A DNA stretch of 64,000 nucleotides from Arthrobacter sp. zg-Y20 (GTDB lineage: Bacteria; Actinomycetota; Actinomycetes; Actinomycetales; Micrococcaceae), in the NCBI RefSeq assembly GCF_030142075.1, contig NZ_CP126241.1:868001-932000 (forward strand). Reading direction: 5' to 3'. A program made the translations under genes and the position numbers. Every line of letters starts with the position of its first letter. Positions within the stretch are counted from its first letter, which is position 1. Below, in pieces: positions 57,637-64,000 of this stretch. Under the pieces are notes generated by a model that saw only the letters and a list, made by a program, of their open reading frames with translations, did no database searches and was not told the DNA's origin.

Positions 57637-58602
57637 ATGTCGAACTCCACCGCCGCACCGTCCAAGCCCGGCTCCGCCGCCGAAGAGCGAAGTGCCCGCA
57701 TAGCGGTGACCGTCTTCCCGCTGCTGATTGTGGCCGGCGGACTGGTTGCCCTGTTTTTCCCGCAGCCCTTCACCGGTCTGTCCGCCTACATCAATCCGGG
57801 CCTGATGCTGATTATGTTCGGGATGGGCCTGACTCTCACCCTTCCCGACTTCGCCCTGGTGGCCCGTCAGCCGCTCCCCGTCCTGCTGGGGGTGGTGGCC
57901 CAGTTCGTGATTATGCCGCTGCTGGGGTTCGGGATTGCGTGGGCGCTTCAACTCAGTCCGGAACTGGCGGCCGGCGTGATCCTGGTCGGCTGCGCCCCCG
58001 GAGGCACGGCGTCGAACGTGGTCACATACCTGGCCCGGGGCAACGTGGCGCTGTCCGTGGCCATGACCTCCGTTTCCACGCTGCTGGCCCCGTTGCTGAC
58101 CCCGTTGCTGGCTCTGTGGCTGGCTGGCCGGTACATGGCCGTCGATGCGGGAAACATGGCCTGGTCCATTGTTCAGATCGTCCTGATCCCGGTGATACTG
58201 GGGCTGGTGATCCGGTACCTGGTGCCGAAGCTGGTTGACCGGGTGCTGCCGGTCCTGCCCTGGGTTTCGGTAGCGGCCATCACCTTCGTGGTGATTGCTG
58301 TCGTCTCGGGCAGCTCCGAGGCCATCTTCACTGCGGGCTGGCTGATCCTGCTGGCCGTTGTGCTGCATAACGGCCTGGGCCTGGGACTGGGCTACGGTGC
58401 CGCGAAGTTGTTCCGGCAGCCCGTGCCCTCCCGGCGGACCATGGCCATTGAGATCGGTATGCAGAATTCCGGCCTGGCGGCGGGACTTGCCAAACAGTAC
58501 TTCGCACCGGAAGCAGCTCTGCCGGCGGCCGTGTTCTCGGTCTGGCACAACGTCTCCGGCGCATTGATGGCCGCGATCTGGCAGCGCCGGCCCTCACGCT
58601 GA
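57637..58602 (+). CDS. Bile acid:sodium symporter family (BASS) protein
   Basis: 321-residue membrane transporter with about nine to ten helices. The markers are PGLMLIMFGMGLTLTLPDF, ILVGCAPGGTASNVVTYLARGNVALSVAMTSVSTLLAPLLTPLLALWLAG (sodium-binding crossover region) and EIGMQNSGLAAGLAKQYF. BASS proteins import organic anions such as pantoate, 2-keto acids or bile acids with Na+; the substrate here is unknown. The start ATG 57637 (MSNSTAAPS) is chosen over an upstream frame. A perfect hairpin separates it from the convergent hsp20 gene. Confidence 0.87.
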   Translation: MSNSTAAPSKPGSAAEERSARIAVTVFPLLIVAGGLVALFFPQPFTGLSAYINPGLMLIMFGMGLTLTLPDFALVARQPLPVLLGVVAQFVIMPLLGFGIAWALQLSPELAAGVILVGCAPGGTASNVVTYLARGNVALSVAMTSVSTLLAPLLTPLLALWLAGRYMAVDAGNMAWSIVQIVLIPVILGLVIRYLVPKLVDRVLPVLPWVSVAAITFVVIAVVSGSSEAIFTAGWLILLAVVLHNGLGLGLGYGAAKLFRQPVPSRRTMAIEIGMQNSGLAAGLAKQYFAPEAALPAAVFSVWHNVSGALMAAIWQRRPSR

Positions 58603-58630
58603 CTGCACGCCGGGCAGCAGGTGTGCAGCA

Positions 58631-58670
58631 ACGCAGCAGGCCCCGGGTGGAAACCCGGGGCCTGCTGCGT
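58631..58670. terminator. Bidirectional terminator between the symporter and hsp20
   Basis: ACGCAGCAGGCCCCGGGT-GGAA-ACCCGGGGCCTGCTGCGT, perfect 18-bp stem. No U-run on the plus side. Confidence 0.82.
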
Positions 58671-58680
58671 CGGGAAGCAG

Positions 58681-59322
58681 CTAGATGCCGGCGCCTTGGT
58701 CACCCGAGGACGTGGGGCCCCCGGAGGAGGACTGTCCGCCGGAACCCGATCCGCCGGAGCCGCCGCTGGTCTGGCTGAACGAGCCGGGGGAGCCGCTGCC
58801 GGAGCCCTGGGACCCGCCACTGCCTGAGCCGCCACTGCCTGAGCCGGCGCTGCCTGAGCCGGAGGACACCGACGCGGGCTCCGACGTCGTCTGGCCGGAG
58901 ATGGTGTGCCCGTCCTTGTAAGCGGCAGCCACTTCGATCTTGCGCGGCTTGGAACGCTCGCTGACCGGGATGAACACGCTGAGCACGCCGTTCTCGTACT
59001 TCGCGGAGATGGAGTCAATATCAATGCCCTGGCCCAGGTTCAACTGCCGCAGGAACGTTCCGCTTTCCCGTTCCCGCGTCAGCCAGGTGACTCCCTCGGT
59101 GGCGTGGATGGTCCGCTCCGCGCGGATAGTGAGCAGCTGCCCGTCCACATCCACATCGACTGAGCCCGGATCAATGCCGGGAAGATCCGCGTTCATGATG
59201 TAGTGGTCGCCCTCGCGGTAGAGGTCAATGGGCATCAGCCGCAGTCGCTGCCGTGGATCAAGGAGCGCCCCTGCCATCCGGTCGAGTTCGCGGAACGGGT
59301 CAAACTTCATCGCCATTGTCAT
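58681..59322 (-). CDS. hsp20: Hsp20/alpha-crystallin small heat shock protein with a Gly/Ser tail
   Basis: 213 residues. The alpha-crystallin domain (about 40-135) has LMPIDLYREGDHYIMNADLPGIDPGSVDVDVDGQLLTIRAER and ends with YENGVLSVFIPVSERSKPRKIEV. The final 60 or so residues are almost all Gly, Ser, Gln and Pro (SGSGSAGSGSGGSGSGGS, then QGSGSGSPGSFSQTSGGS), unusual beside the normal short IXI tail. It is a holding chaperone for unfolding proteins. GAGGAG 5 nt before ATG 59322 sets the start. A CIRCE operator lies 104 nt upstream, so HrcA control is likely. Confidence 0.9.
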   Translation of the reverse strand: MTMAMKFDPFRELDRMAGALLDPRQRLRLMPIDLYREGDHYIMNADLPGIDPGSVDVDVDGQLLTIRAERTIHATEGVTWLTRERESGTFLRQLNLGQGIDIDSISAKYENGVLSVFIPVSERSKPRKIEVAAAYKDGHTISGQTTSEPASVSSGSGSAGSGSGGSGSGGSQGSGSGSPGSFSQTSGGSGGSGSGGQSSSGGPTSSGDQGAGI

Positions 59323-59425
59323 CAACTCCTCTTGCGCCGGCGCCCGCCGGGCACCGGTGGTGTTGCCGGTTGTTGGAAAACGGAGAAACAGGCTGAGCCG
59401 CAGTGGCCCAACGGTGCAAATCACG

Positions 59426-59452
59426 CTAGCACTCGCTAATAGTGAGTGCTAG
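59426..59452. promoter_or_regulatory. CIRCE operator (HrcA-binding) upstream of hsp20
   Basis: CTAGCACTC-N9-GAGTGCTAG, differing from the CIRCE consensus TTAGCACTC-N9-GAGTGCTAA only in the outermost base of each arm. It lies 104 nt before the hsp20 start codon; the gene on the other side (GshA-like) ends here, so only hsp20 is served. hrcA itself is not in the window. Confidence 0.9.
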
Positions 59453-59524
59453 GTCACGGCGATGGATCGCGGCTTGGAAGCCGTAATCCGGCCCCGGGGC
59501 CGTTGGGCACCGCGGGTACGGTGC

Positions 59525-60991
59525 TCACAGCGGCCAGGAGTGCACCGCCGCGTTGCTGTGCATGTTCTCCCAGTACCGCCGGGACAGTTCACTCAGGGCT
59601 GCCGGACGGGACAGGCCTGACTCCTCGAGCCGGCGGAGCATGGCGATCTGCCACGCGGCCCCGTTCTGCTCGGTCCGGGCGCGCTCGGTGACCACATTGA
59701 GGTACCGGTCAATCAGGGAGGCATCCACCTTCAGGTCCCGCAGTCCCTCTGCGGCCTGGGGGATCAGGTGCCGCACGATCAGTTCCGCCACGGGAATCTC
59801 GCCGATGCCGGGCCAGTAGACCGTGGCTTCCAGGCCGTGACGGGCGCAGGTCAGGAAGTTGTCCGAGGCGGTCTTGAATGCCACCCGGCTCCAGAGAGGA
59901 CGGTCTGCGGTGCGGATGTATTCCACGAGCCCGTAGTAGAACGCAGCGTTGGCCACCACGTCCAGCACGGACGGACCGGCGGGAAGGACCCGGTTCTCCA
60001 ACCGCAGGTTCGGTGTGCCGCTGCCCGGATCGTAGATGGGCCGGTTCCAACGGTAAACGGTGCCGTTGTGGAGCCGGAGTTCCGGCAGCAGGGGCGCCCC
60101 GAACGGGGTGGTTTCCCCGCCGTTACCGGACAGTTCGGGAAGCAGCGCCGGGAAGTACCGGACATTTTCCTCGAACAGGTCGAAGATGGAGGTGATCCAC
60201 CGTTCACCGAACCACACACGCGGGCGGACGCCCTGGTTACGCATTTCCGGCGGCCGGGTGTCAATGGCCTGCTTGAACAGTTCAATCCGGGTCTCATGCC
60301 AGAGCAGGTGCTCCATAAAGACCGGCGAATTCGCCGCCAGGGCAACCTGCGGCGCCGCTATCATTTGAGCCGCGTTCCAGGCCGGGGCAAACTCCTCGGG
60401 GGAGACCTCCAGGTGCAGCTGCACCGAGGTGCAGGCTGCCTCGGGGGCAATGTTCTGGGCGTAAAAGGACAGCGGCTCCGGCCCCGAGAGGTCCAGCAGT
60501 ACATCCTCGCCACGGGCCTGCAGCACTGAGGTGTTAAGGGCTGCATACCGCTGTCCGCTGCTGAGCCACTCCCAGCCGTCCATGAAGCCCGGCGTGAGGG
60601 TGGGGAGGATCCCCACCATCATGATGTCCGCGGACTCCTGTGCCGCCCGCTCGTCGGCCCGGTTGAGCTGGGCCCGCAGGCTGTCCTCGAGATCCTTCAG
60701 GCCGAACTGCCCCACCGACATGGCCGGATGGTTCATTTCGATATTGAAGGCGCCGATTTCCGTCTGGAATGCCGGGTCGGCAATGCGCTCGAGGACGGCC
60801 TGGTTGCGCAGGGCAGGCGAAAAGTCCCGGTTGGTGAGGTTTAGCTCCAGTTCCAACCCAATACTGGCCGAATCGGCAAACTGCGCCGTCGACAGGTAAT
60901 GGGCGAAATGGTCCAGGTTCTCCAGCAGGCGCTGGCGGTACGCCGTCCGCTGCGCCCGGCTGAAGGTCCTGCTTGAGACTTCAGCACCCAT
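59525..60991 (-). CDS. Glutamate-cysteine ligase (GCS2/EgtA-like) family protein
   Basis: 488-residue enzyme of the GCS2 ATP-dependent ligase family. SIGLELELNLTNRDFSP supplies the acidic metal/ATP ligands; EIGAFNIEMNHPAMSVGQFGLKDLEDSLRAQL and ACTSVQLHLEVSPEEF follow; RPRVWFGERWITSIFDLFEENVRYFPALLPEL and LRLHNGTVYRWNRPIYDPG, then NLRLENRVLPAGPSVLDVVANAAFYYG, are family signatures. The product may be gamma-glutamyl-cysteine or another gamma-glutamyl amide. ATG 60991 is 5 nt past the stop of a small membrane gene, so they form an operon. Confidence 0.85.
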   Translation of the reverse strand: MGAEVSSRTFSRAQRTAYRQRLLENLDHFAHYLSTAQFADSASIGLELELNLTNRDFSPALRNQAVLERIADPAFQTEIGAFNIEMNHPAMSVGQFGLKDLEDSLRAQLNRADERAAQESADIMMVGILPTLTPGFMDGWEWLSSGQRYAALNTSVLQARGEDVLLDLSGPEPLSFYAQNIAPEAACTSVQLHLEVSPEEFAPAWNAAQMIAAPQVALAANSPVFMEHLLWHETRIELFKQAIDTRPPEMRNQGVRPRVWFGERWITSIFDLFEENVRYFPALLPELSGNGGETTPFGAPLLPELRLHNGTVYRWNRPIYDPGSGTPNLRLENRVLPAGPSVLDVVANAAFYYGLVEYIRTADRPLWSRVAFKTASDNFLTCARHGLEATVYWPGIGEIPVAELIVRHLIPQAAEGLRDLKVDASLIDRYLNVVTERARTEQNGAAWQIAMLRRLEESGLSRPAALSELSRRYWENMHSNAAVHSWPL

Positions 60992-60996
60992 GGCCG

Positions 60997-61539
60997 CTAC
61001 TTCTTCTTCTTCAAGCCCTCGTAGACATTGATGGGACGCTGCATCTCGCCTTGCTGGGCGCCCATCACAACCACGGTGCCCGTGAGGGCTGGAATGCTCC
61101 ACTGGAGGATTTTCAGCTGGCGCTGCGCGGACTTGAGTTCATCGGAAGCGCCGGCGCGGGGCTCCGTGGCGCCCTGGCTGCCCTGGTCGGAGAGTTTTTC
61201 CACCTTGCTTCCGAGGATGCCGGAGTACAGGGTCACCACTGCCGCCAGGACCGTTAGCACCGTCTTGTAGGCGGTTGAGCGCCCAACACCTTCCTGCGCA
61301 GCGATGCGGGTCTTGTTGTCGCCGACCAGGGCGAGTCCGGCCAGGAAATGCATGCCAATGGCAGCGGCCTGGATGGGTGCCCATTTTTTCCAGCCCAGTG
61401 CGGAAAGACGGGCCCTTTCGGTGGGATCCTTGGCCTCCGCCGTGGCACCGTTGAGGCCAACGGCGCCCATCAGTGAACCGCCGAACCAAGCCGCGGCGGT
61501 GAGGTCGTGTACAGAGCGCGTAATCAGGGTTGCAGCCAA
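60997..61539 (-). CDS. Hypothetical membrane protein co-transcribed with the GshA-like gene
   Basis: 180 residues if started at TTG 61539, which follows AGGAG with a 7-nt gap. About four helices are visible: ATLITRSVHDLTAAAWFGGSLMGAVGL, KKWAPIQAAAIGMHFLAGLALVG, YKTVLTVLAAVVTLYSGILG and ALTGTVVVMGAQQG. The C-terminus is short and Lys-rich (VYEGLKKKK). Not recognised. The next gene (GCS2-like) starts 5 nt after its stop. It is divergent from the amphipathic-protein cassette over 169 nt. Confidence 0.72.
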   Translation of the reverse strand: MAATLITRSVHDLTAAAWFGGSLMGAVGLNGATAEAKDPTERARLSALGWKKWAPIQAAAIGMHFLAGLALVGDNKTRIAAQEGVGRSTAYKTVLTVLAAVVTLYSGILGSKVEKLSDQGSQGATEPRAGASDELKSAQRQLKILQWSIPALTGTVVVMGAQQGEMQRPINVYEGLKKKK

Positions 61540-61635
61540 TGTATTGCTCCTGTGGGTTGTTGGTGCAAAAAAGACAACCACGCGCGGTAAACATTAGCAA
61601 GGGCACTTATGATCCTAACACGCTACACATTGAGA

Positions 61636-61651
61636 ACTAAGTGTGCTTAGT
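61636..61651. promoter_or_regulatory. Palindrome in the divergent region before the envelope cassette
   Basis: ACTAAG-TGTG-CTTAGT, perfect 6-bp arms. TTGAGA lies just upstream and TATTGG just downstream on the plus strand, so it may sit in a promoter spacer. Role inferred. Confidence 0.35.
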
Positions 61652-61708
61652 ATTGGTGAATCCGGAACATCCGATCTTGATCAGCAGTTGGAATGACGAA
61701 AGAGAGCG

Positions 61709-62491
61709 ATGATGACAGAGAATTACAGCCCGCGCGATGGAAGCCATGCGGCTACTCCGGCCGGAGGCGCCAGCGATTCGACCGCCTCAGCCAAGGCCGA
61801 CGCTGCCAAGCAGCAGGCCGGTGACATTGCCCAGCAGGCAAAGGGCAACGCAGCACAGGTGGCTGACACGGCCAAGACCGAGGCGGCAGGCGTCGCCTCT
61901 GAAGTCAAGAGCAACGCCAAGGATCTCTTCACGCAGGCCCGCTCGGATCTGACTGAGCAGGCAGGGGTGCAGCAGCAGAAGGTAGCCGAAGGCCTGCGCT
62001 CCATGGCCGATGAACTGCACTCCATGGCACAGTCGGGACAGTCCGGCGTCGCCACGGACCTCGTCGGCCAAGCCGCCAACCGCGCCTCCTCCGTGGCCAC
62101 CTGGCTGGACGGCCGCGAGCCGGGCTCCCTCGTTGACGAAGTGAAGGGCTTTGCCCGCCAGCGTCCCATGGCTTTCCTTGCCATTGCAGCGGGCGCCGGA
62201 TTCCTTGCCGGCCGCTTGAACAAGAGCATCAGCGCCGGCCGTCCCCAGCAGGGCACCGCAACCGCCGGTTCCTCCGGACAGCACGTGGCGGCGCCGGTTC
62301 CGCAGGCCCCTGCCGCACAGCCGACCGTCGGCACCACCGGAACCGCCGGCAGTACCGGAGCACTGGATGACCCGTTCGGCAGCGAGCCGGTCCGCCCGGC
62401 CGGCACCGGCCCCGCCTCGGCACAGACGCTGCCGCCCACGCCGAACACCGGCGTTCCCGCAGCTGATCCCTACAGCGGTGGTCGGCACTGA
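61709..62491 (+). CDS. Amphipathic Ala-rich surface protein (unknown function)
   Basis: 260 residues. The N-terminal half is Ala/Gln/Lys-rich amphipathic helix (DAAKQQAGDIAQQAKGNAAQVADTAKTEAAGVASEVKSNAKDL), reminiscent of apolipoprotein/LEA-type repeats. A single membrane-like helix, RPMAFLAIAAGAGFLAGRLNKSI, follows, then a Pro/Gly/Thr-rich tail. Probably a membrane-associated stress protein (inference). ATG 61709 and 61712 are tandem starts after GAGAG. Its TGA overlaps the next gene's ATG. Confidence 0.75.
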   Translation: MMTENYSPRDGSHAATPAGGASDSTASAKADAAKQQAGDIAQQAKGNAAQVADTAKTEAAGVASEVKSNAKDLFTQARSDLTEQAGVQQQKVAEGLRSMADELHSMAQSGQSGVATDLVGQAANRASSVATWLDGREPGSLVDEVKGFARQRPMAFLAIAAGAGFLAGRLNKSISAGRPQQGTATAGSSGQHVAAPVPQAPAAQPTVGTTGTAGSTGALDDPFGSEPVRPAGTGPASAQTLPPTPNTGVPAADPYSGGRH

Positions 62492-62925
62492 TGAGTACCG
62501 AAATGCCCGAAATGCCACCCACTGCGGCACAGGCGAAGGCGGAAACCACCTCCCTGGGTGATCTGCTCGGCCAGGTGACCCAGGACATGTCCACCCTGAT
62601 GCGTCAGGAAGTGGACCTGGCGAAGGTCGAACTCAAGCAGTCTGCGTCCCGCGCGGGAAAGGGCGCGGGAATGTTCGGCGGAGCCGCCGTCGCCGGGTAC
62701 TTCGTTCTCCTCTTCCTCTCCGTGGCGCTCTGGTACGCACTGGGCACCACGGCCATCGGCTTCGGCTGGTCCGCAGTGATCGTGGCCGTTATCTGGGCGA
62801 TCATCGCCGCAGTCCTGGCCAGCCGCGGACGCACTGAGATGAAGAAGATCAACGGTATGCCGCAGACGTCTGAAACACTGCAGGAAATTCCCCAGACCAT
62901 GAAACCAAGCGAGGAAACACGATGA
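62491..62925 (+). CDS. Phage holin family (Holin-X superfamily) membrane protein
   Basis: 144 residues. An N-terminal amphipathic region (SLGDLLGQVTQDMSTLMRQEVDLAKVELKQSASRAGKGAGMFG) leads into two helices, AAVAGYFVLLFLSVALWYALG and IGFGWSAVIVAVIWAIIAAVLASRG. This is the actinobacterial Holin-X (PF07332) superfamily, which is chromosomal and not evidence of a phage. The ATG overlaps the previous stop (TGATG) and the next ATG overlaps its own stop. Confidence 0.85.
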   Translation: MSTEMPEMPPTAAQAKAETTSLGDLLGQVTQDMSTLMRQEVDLAKVELKQSASRAGKGAGMFGGAAVAGYFVLLFLSVALWYALGTTAIGFGWSAVIVAVIWAIIAAVLASRGRTEMKKINGMPQTSETLQEIPQTMKPSEETR

Positions 62926-63518
62926 GTGAAAACCCTGATGAGATCCGCGCCGATATTGAAGCAACCCGCCGGCGCCTGGGTACCAACGTTGACGCTGTGG
63001 CGGACAAAGTAACTCCCTCCCACATCGTCCAGCGCCAGACGGACAAGGTGAAGGACAAGGTTTTCGGAGTAAAGGACAAGGTGATGGGTGTGGCTGATTC
63101 CATGGGCAACAGCGCGTCAAACGCCGGAGGCAGCGTTTCCGACGGAATGTCCGCTGCCGGTTCGGCCGTTTCCGACGCTCCCGGCCGCGTGGTCAACAAG
63201 GCCCAGGGCAACCCGATGGCAGCGGGCCTGATCGCCTTCGGCGCCGGCCTGCTGGCCGCTTCCCTGATCCCCGCCAGCGAGAAGGAACGCGTCGCTGCGG
63301 ACAACATCAAGACCGCCGCCCAGCCGATGACGGACGAACTGGCTGGCGCCGCGAAGGAAATGGCGGAGGGGCTCAAGGAGCCCGCACAGGAAGCAATGGA
63401 GAACATCAAGTCCACTGCGACCGACGCCGCGCAGAACGTGAAGTCCGAGGGGCAGGCGGCCGCCGCGGACGTCAAGGATTCTGCTTCCGACGCACCGCAG
63501 AACGTCCGCAACGCCTAA
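62922..63518 (+). CDS. DUF3618 domain-containing protein
   Basis: 198 residues. MSENPDEIRADIEATRRRLGTNVDAVADKVTPSHIVQRQTDKVKDKVF is the DUF3618 hallmark. A membrane-like helix (NPMAAGLIAFGAGLLAASLIP) and an Ala/Lys/Glu-rich amphipathic tail follow. Function unknown; in actinobacteria it accompanies Holin-X proteins, as here. The ATG overlaps the previous stop by 4 nt. A U-tailed terminator follows at 63570. Confidence 0.87.
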   Translation: MSENPDEIRADIEATRRRLGTNVDAVADKVTPSHIVQRQTDKVKDKVFGVKDKVMGVADSMGNSASNAGGSVSDGMSAAGSAVSDAPGRVVNKAQGNPMAAGLIAFGAGLLAASLIPASEKERVAADNIKTAAQPMTDELAGAAKEMAEGLKEPAQEAMENIKSTATDAAQNVKSEGQAAAADVKDSASDAPQNVRNA

Positions 63519-63569
63519 CCGGTGCCGGATGCAGCCGCTCCCGGGCTGACGGCCGGGGAGAAGGGCAAT

Positions 63570-63615
63570 AACGACGGCGGCGCCGCACCTGCAAGGGTGC
63601 GGCGCCGCCGTCGTT
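63570..63615. terminator. Terminator of the envelope cassette (possibly bidirectional)
   Basis: 20-bp perfect stem with left arm AACGACGGCGGCGCCGCACC, loop TGCAAG, right arm ending CGTCGTT and then TTTAA. It also lies between the cassette and the oxidoreductase gene on the minus strand. Confidence 0.88.
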
Positions 63616-63642
63616 TTTAACCCGGTGGACGGAAGGAAAGCC

Positions 63643-64000
63643 CTACCGGGGGAGCGCGGCTTCGTCGTTGCTGTAAAGCACGCCCATCTGGGCCCGCGCG
63701 GCATCAAAGAGCTTCATGGTGCGCAGCGAATCAGCCCAGGTCATGGTGGGGCTCTCCACCAGTCCCTCCTGGATGCACCGCGTGACCTCCCGCAGTTCGT
63801 ACGTGTAGCCGTTGCCGACCTGCGGGAAGCGCTCCACCCGTGCCTCGCCCGTATGCGGAACTATGGTGAGTTCCACCGGGTTGTGCAGCGGCGAACCGGT
63901 GCGAAGCCAGCCCTTGCTGCCGGAAATAAGGGCAGTCCGGGGGCAGGAGGAGACCAGGGAAGAGGTCAGCTGGGCGAACCCGCCGGAAGCGTATCCCAGG
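63643..64000 (-). CDS. Gfo/Idh/MocA family oxidoreductase (C-terminal part)
   Basis: The frame runs open to the window edge; 118 codons of C-terminus are visible. It begins LGYASGGFAQLTSSLVSSCPRTALISGSKGWLRTG, the beta-sheet of the GFO/IDH/MocA C-terminal domain, and contains YTYELREVTRCIQEGLVESPTMTWADSLRTMKLFDAARAQMG, the closing helices. These NAD(P) enzymes act on sugars, inositol or related polyols. The N-terminal Rossmann half is outside the window, so the start is not seen; the TAG stop is at 63645-63643. Confidence 0.85.
   Translation of the reverse strand, partial: LGYASGGFAQLTSSLVSSCPRTALISGSKGWLRTGSPLHNPVELTIVPHTGEARVERFPQVGNGYTYELREVTRCIQEGLVESPTMTWADSLRTMKLFDAARAQMGVLYSNDEAALPR

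Noticed and set aside
62491-62925. Holin as a sign of a prophage
   Set aside because: The Holin-X superfamily is widespread on actinobacterial chromosomes beside DUF3618; no lysin, portal, capsid or integrase genes are nearby.

Overview
The window is chromosomal DNA from a high-GC actinobacterium, most likely Arthrobacter sensu lato (Micrococcaceae). This is inferred from GC-rich third codon positions throughout, GTG and TTG starts, a lutABC operon, a PerM/DUF6350–purN–purH neighbourhood, a DUF6318 lipoprotein, paired 67-residue cold-shock proteins and a eukaryotic-type NADP isocitrate dehydrogenase. I see no rRNA, tRNA, CRISPR array, prophage or insertion sequence. Almost every long secondary frame is an antisense or frame-shifted shadow of a real gene.

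Layout. 1–4.0 kb: the end of a membrane protein, then a minus-strand redox/efflux set (aldo/keto reductase, DJ-1-type amidotransferase fold, NAD-epimerase, Bcr/CflA exporter). 4.1–6.3 kb: small VOC and SRPBCC-like genes and a YtrA-type GntR/DUF1648 membrane-protein pair. 6.4–16.2 kb: a lactate-centred block with lutABC, an alpha/beta hydrolase, L-lactate permease, a YoaK protein, a gamma-glutamyltransferase and L-lactate dehydrogenase. 16.3–23.3 kb: an ABC-2 exporter and assorted single genes. 23.3–26.5 kb: two cold-shock genes, each with its own sigma-70 promoter, structured leader and strong terminator, flanking a three-domain glutaminase. 26.6–30 kb: a FadR-type regulator divergent from an amino-acid/amide permease and an acetamidase/formamidase. 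30–44 kb: a Ser/Thr kinase, a YchJ protein, two alcohol dehydrogenases, two F420-type NADP oxidoreductases, a MarR regulator, DoxX, a phosphodiesterase, catalase and a Stealth-family phosphotransferase. 44.8–49.2 kb: secreted proteins of unknown function, a GNAT enzyme, DUF1684 and TauE. 49.3–57.5 kb: perM, purN, purH and icd, interrupted by an MFS transporter and an endonuclease-fold protein. 57.6–63.5 kb: a bile-acid symporter family protein, a CIRCE-preceded Hsp20, a glutamate-cysteine ligase family protein and a three-gene envelope cassette (amphipathic protein, holin-superfamily protein, DUF3618). 63.6 kb to the end: part of a Gfo/Idh/MocA oxidoreductase.

How it works together. Genes for oxidising, importing and making lactate cluster in the first quarter. 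Redox and stress genes (AKR, DJ-1, catalase, Hsp20, cold-shock proteins, GshA-like) are scattered through the rest. Thirteen genes have a TANNNT hexamer 6–7 nt before an ATG or GTG and no Shine-Dalgarno sequence, which suggests leaderless transcripts are common here, especially at compact divergent gene pairs.

The most novel-looking features are the two homologous cold-shock leaders with compensating stem changes; a three-copy 22-bp repeat forming a large hairpin ahead of purH; and a Stealth gene whose only well-placed initiation site is an ATT codon behind a perfect AGGAGG. Further candidates are operator-like palindromes beside the GntR and MarR regulators and a CIRCE operator on an Hsp20 with a long Gly/Ser tail.
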